A stretch of 36,095 bases of DNA from Candidatus Lloydbacteria bacterium RIFCSPLOWO2_01_FULL_50_20 (GTDB lineage Bacteria; Patescibacteriota; Minisyncoccia; Phycocordibacterales; UBA6899): assembly GCA_001821435.1 (NCBI GenBank), contig MHLP01000004.1:1-36095 (forward strand). The letters are read 5' to 3'. A program made the position numbers and the translations under genes. Positions 34,409 through 36,095 of the stretch are shown one piece after another (positions within the stretch are counted from its first letter, which is position 1; each line of letters opens with the position of its first letter). Under the pieces are notes generated by a model. The model saw only the letters and a list, made by a program, of their open reading frames with translations, had not been told where the DNA came from and did not search any database.

Positions 34409-36095
34409 TCAGAAAAGAGAGAGTGCGGCGCTCAATTTTTCTGCGATAAACGCAACGAACGTATCGCTCGCAAGAATGAGGTTTTGTCCCGCTTTATAGA
34501 CACCCGCAAGATTCCTGAAGTATGGGGCCAAAACTTCCCCTCCTCCGCCCGGCCCGCCGCCTCCTGCGACATGGTGCACCTTCACCTGAATGGCGTCCAC
34601 ATTCACCGTGTTCAATGAGGGCTCTGCGATAAGACGCACCTTGAAATTCGCATCTGAAAATTCAGCCGGCGTCCAAGTGCGACCCCATGTACTGGATGGT
34701 CCGCCAAGCGTTACCACCGTATCTGATTCCGTAAGCGTCGTTGAAGTTTCAATGGTTGTTGTCGTTCCCGTGCCGCCATTCCACGAGAGGGCGACGGAAA
34801 TGGTTCCGCCCGCAGGATTTGTACTGGAAAGTTCGAGCTTCACTTGAATGCCGTTCACGGTATTCGACCCCGGAACGGAGAAGCCGAAACCTCCATAATC
34901 TTCTCGGAACCATGACGATGCTGCGGTCGCATCTGCGCCATCAGACGCAAAAGCGTAGTCGGGAGTGGTCCACTCATCAAATGTGCCGCCGCTGGTGGTC
35001 GGAGGAAAGAAGCCGGGACTGCTGCCGATCTCCTGATCCTCCGCGCCGGCGCCTGGTCCGCCTCCGATCGCAATGCTCTGCCCTGCTGGTGCGGCAAATC
35101 CGATCACACCGCCACCTCGTGGGAATTTCACATGCTGTACCGCGCTCAGAGCGGTAAGGGAAGCGGGCGTCGTAGCAAGCAATGAAGTCACCCCGCTCGA
35201 AGTGACGTTGTTCGGGGTGAGCGCAATGGTCACTTGGTCTCCGAATCCGATGCTTGCAAGATCGGCAACCAACAAATAGTCGCGCGTCGTCGTTGCGGTA
35301 AAGTCGGAGGAGAAGGTTATCGTGCCGGTCTGTCCCGATACTGCTGCTGTCCCCGCGTCTCCCATCTGCGTGTCCCCTCCGTCGACTGTCTTATTGCCAT
35401 TATAGTCAACATAGAGTTTCGCGTTGGTGATGTCTCCTGCGGCGATACCGTTCACTCCGCTCAAGTTGAAAACAAGATTCGTCACGCTCATATTTTCTCC
35501 GCCCGCAAGCGTAAGATTGAAGCCATAGAGGACGGCTCCTGAAACGGATGTTTCCGACGTATCAATATCATTCGTCACCTGTCCGCCCGCATGTTCGACG
35601 CCCGCGACCGTTCCCTTGATAGTTATTGTTTTGCTGTCCGTGGAATCTCCCGTCTGGTCCGCCGCACCGCCGAGAAAGAGTTTGAGACCACTGAGCGGCG
35701 CCGTTGCGGTCGCAAAACTCGTGAATGAAAGTGCGCTCACGACTAGTGTCTCGCCAGGATCAAAATCGTCAGAAACCGTAATACGGAGCACGCTTCCTCC
35801 GCCTTCATATGCAACCGGATTCGCGACTTTTCCGGTATCAAAGGCGCTTCCGGTCATTTCCGCACCGAGATCAGTTGTGTCCCAAAGCATAAAGGTCGTT
35901 GACGTAGCAATAGCGATGCGCAAATCACTTGCATCAGTAATGGTCGGAGAAAGCAGGTCAGTGATCGTTATTGTCGAGATCGCAGTGATGCCATCCCCGA
36001 CCGTGAACGTCTGATTTGCCGCCGAAGCGATCGTTGCGCCTGTGGCGAAATCCCAACACGAGTTTCCGCCGATGTTGTAGCTATTCGTCACATTG
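34409..36095 (-). CDS. C-terminal part of a very large Thr/Ser/Gly-rich surface protein (5' end outside the window)
   Basis: Repetitive beta-rich sequence with NGNKTVDGGD and many Ig/adhesin-like segments; Met at 36091 is probably internal; ends with a GGGGPGGGG linker and a short C-terminal helix. Confidence 0.7.
   Translation of the reverse strand, partial: NVTNSYNIGGNSCWDFATGATIASAANQTFTVGDGITAISTITITDLLSPTITDASDLRIAIATSTTFMLWDTTDLGAEMTGSAFDTGKVANPVAYEGGGSVLRITVSDDFDPGETLVVSALSFTSFATATAPLSGLKLFLGGAADQTGDSTDSKTITIKGTVAGVEHAGGQVTNDIDTSETSVSGAVLYGFNLTLAGGENMSVTNLVFNLSGVNGIAAGDITNAKLYVDYNGNKTVDGGDTQMGDAGTAAVSGQTGTITFSSDFTATTTRDYLLVADLASIGFGDQVTIALTPNNVTSSGVTSLLATTPASLTALSAVQHVKFPRGGGVIGFAAPAGQSIAIGGGPGAGAEDQEIGSSPGFFPPTTSGGTFDEWTTPDYAFASDGADATAASSWFREDYGGFGFSVPGSNTVNGIQVKLELSSTNPAGGTISVALSWNGGTGTTTTIETSTTLTESDTVVTLGGPSSTWGRTWTPAEFSDANFKVRLIAEPSLNTVNVDAIQVKVHHVAGGGGPGGGGEVLAPYFRNLAGVYKAGQNLILASDTFVAFIAEKLSAALSLF

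Noticed and set aside
1-36095. TGA recoding (as in Gracilibacteria/SR1)
   Set aside because: Several conserved genes end at TGA with sensible overlaps (ATGA at scpB/dac, mraY and murG junctions), so TGA is a stop here.
1-36095. CRISPR array or cas genes
   Set aside because: No regularly spaced direct repeats and no Cas-like proteins were seen; the repeats found are dispersed and structured.

Overview
The window looks like a chromosomal segment from a small-genome bacterium, most likely Candidate Phyla Radiation/Patescibacteria (Parcubacteria-like). This placement is inferred from protein style and gene content, not from a search. TGA is used as a normal stop codon. The left part is a + strand cluster for chromosome segregation, cell wall and division: scpA-scpB-DD-carboxypeptidase-mraY-ftsW/rodA-murG-gltX-M23 peptidase. 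The middle carries housekeeping genes: NUDIX hydrolase, tRNA-Pro, rpmA, rplI, S41 peptidase, corA, cysS, GDPD, sugar nucleotidyltransferase, GNAT, dnaB, recR, rplU, rmuC, P-type ATPase, yqeY, LOG-family protein, HAD and a PRODH-like protein. The right end is a surface-protein locus with two membrane-anchored cohesin-like proteins, one secreted FN3/dockerin protein, a REP-associated-type transposase flanked by palindromes, and the C-terminal part of a very large surface protein that runs off the window. The main points of interest are the linked cohesin/dockerin locus, a dispersed structured repeat with a constant GGGCGGACAAGTTTAT end sitting at gene 3' ends, a partial tRNA-Pro duplication leading a tRNA-NUDIX transcript, repeated TATAAT-N6-9-ATG (leaderless) promoter architecture, and an uncharacterised three-gene small-ORF operon.
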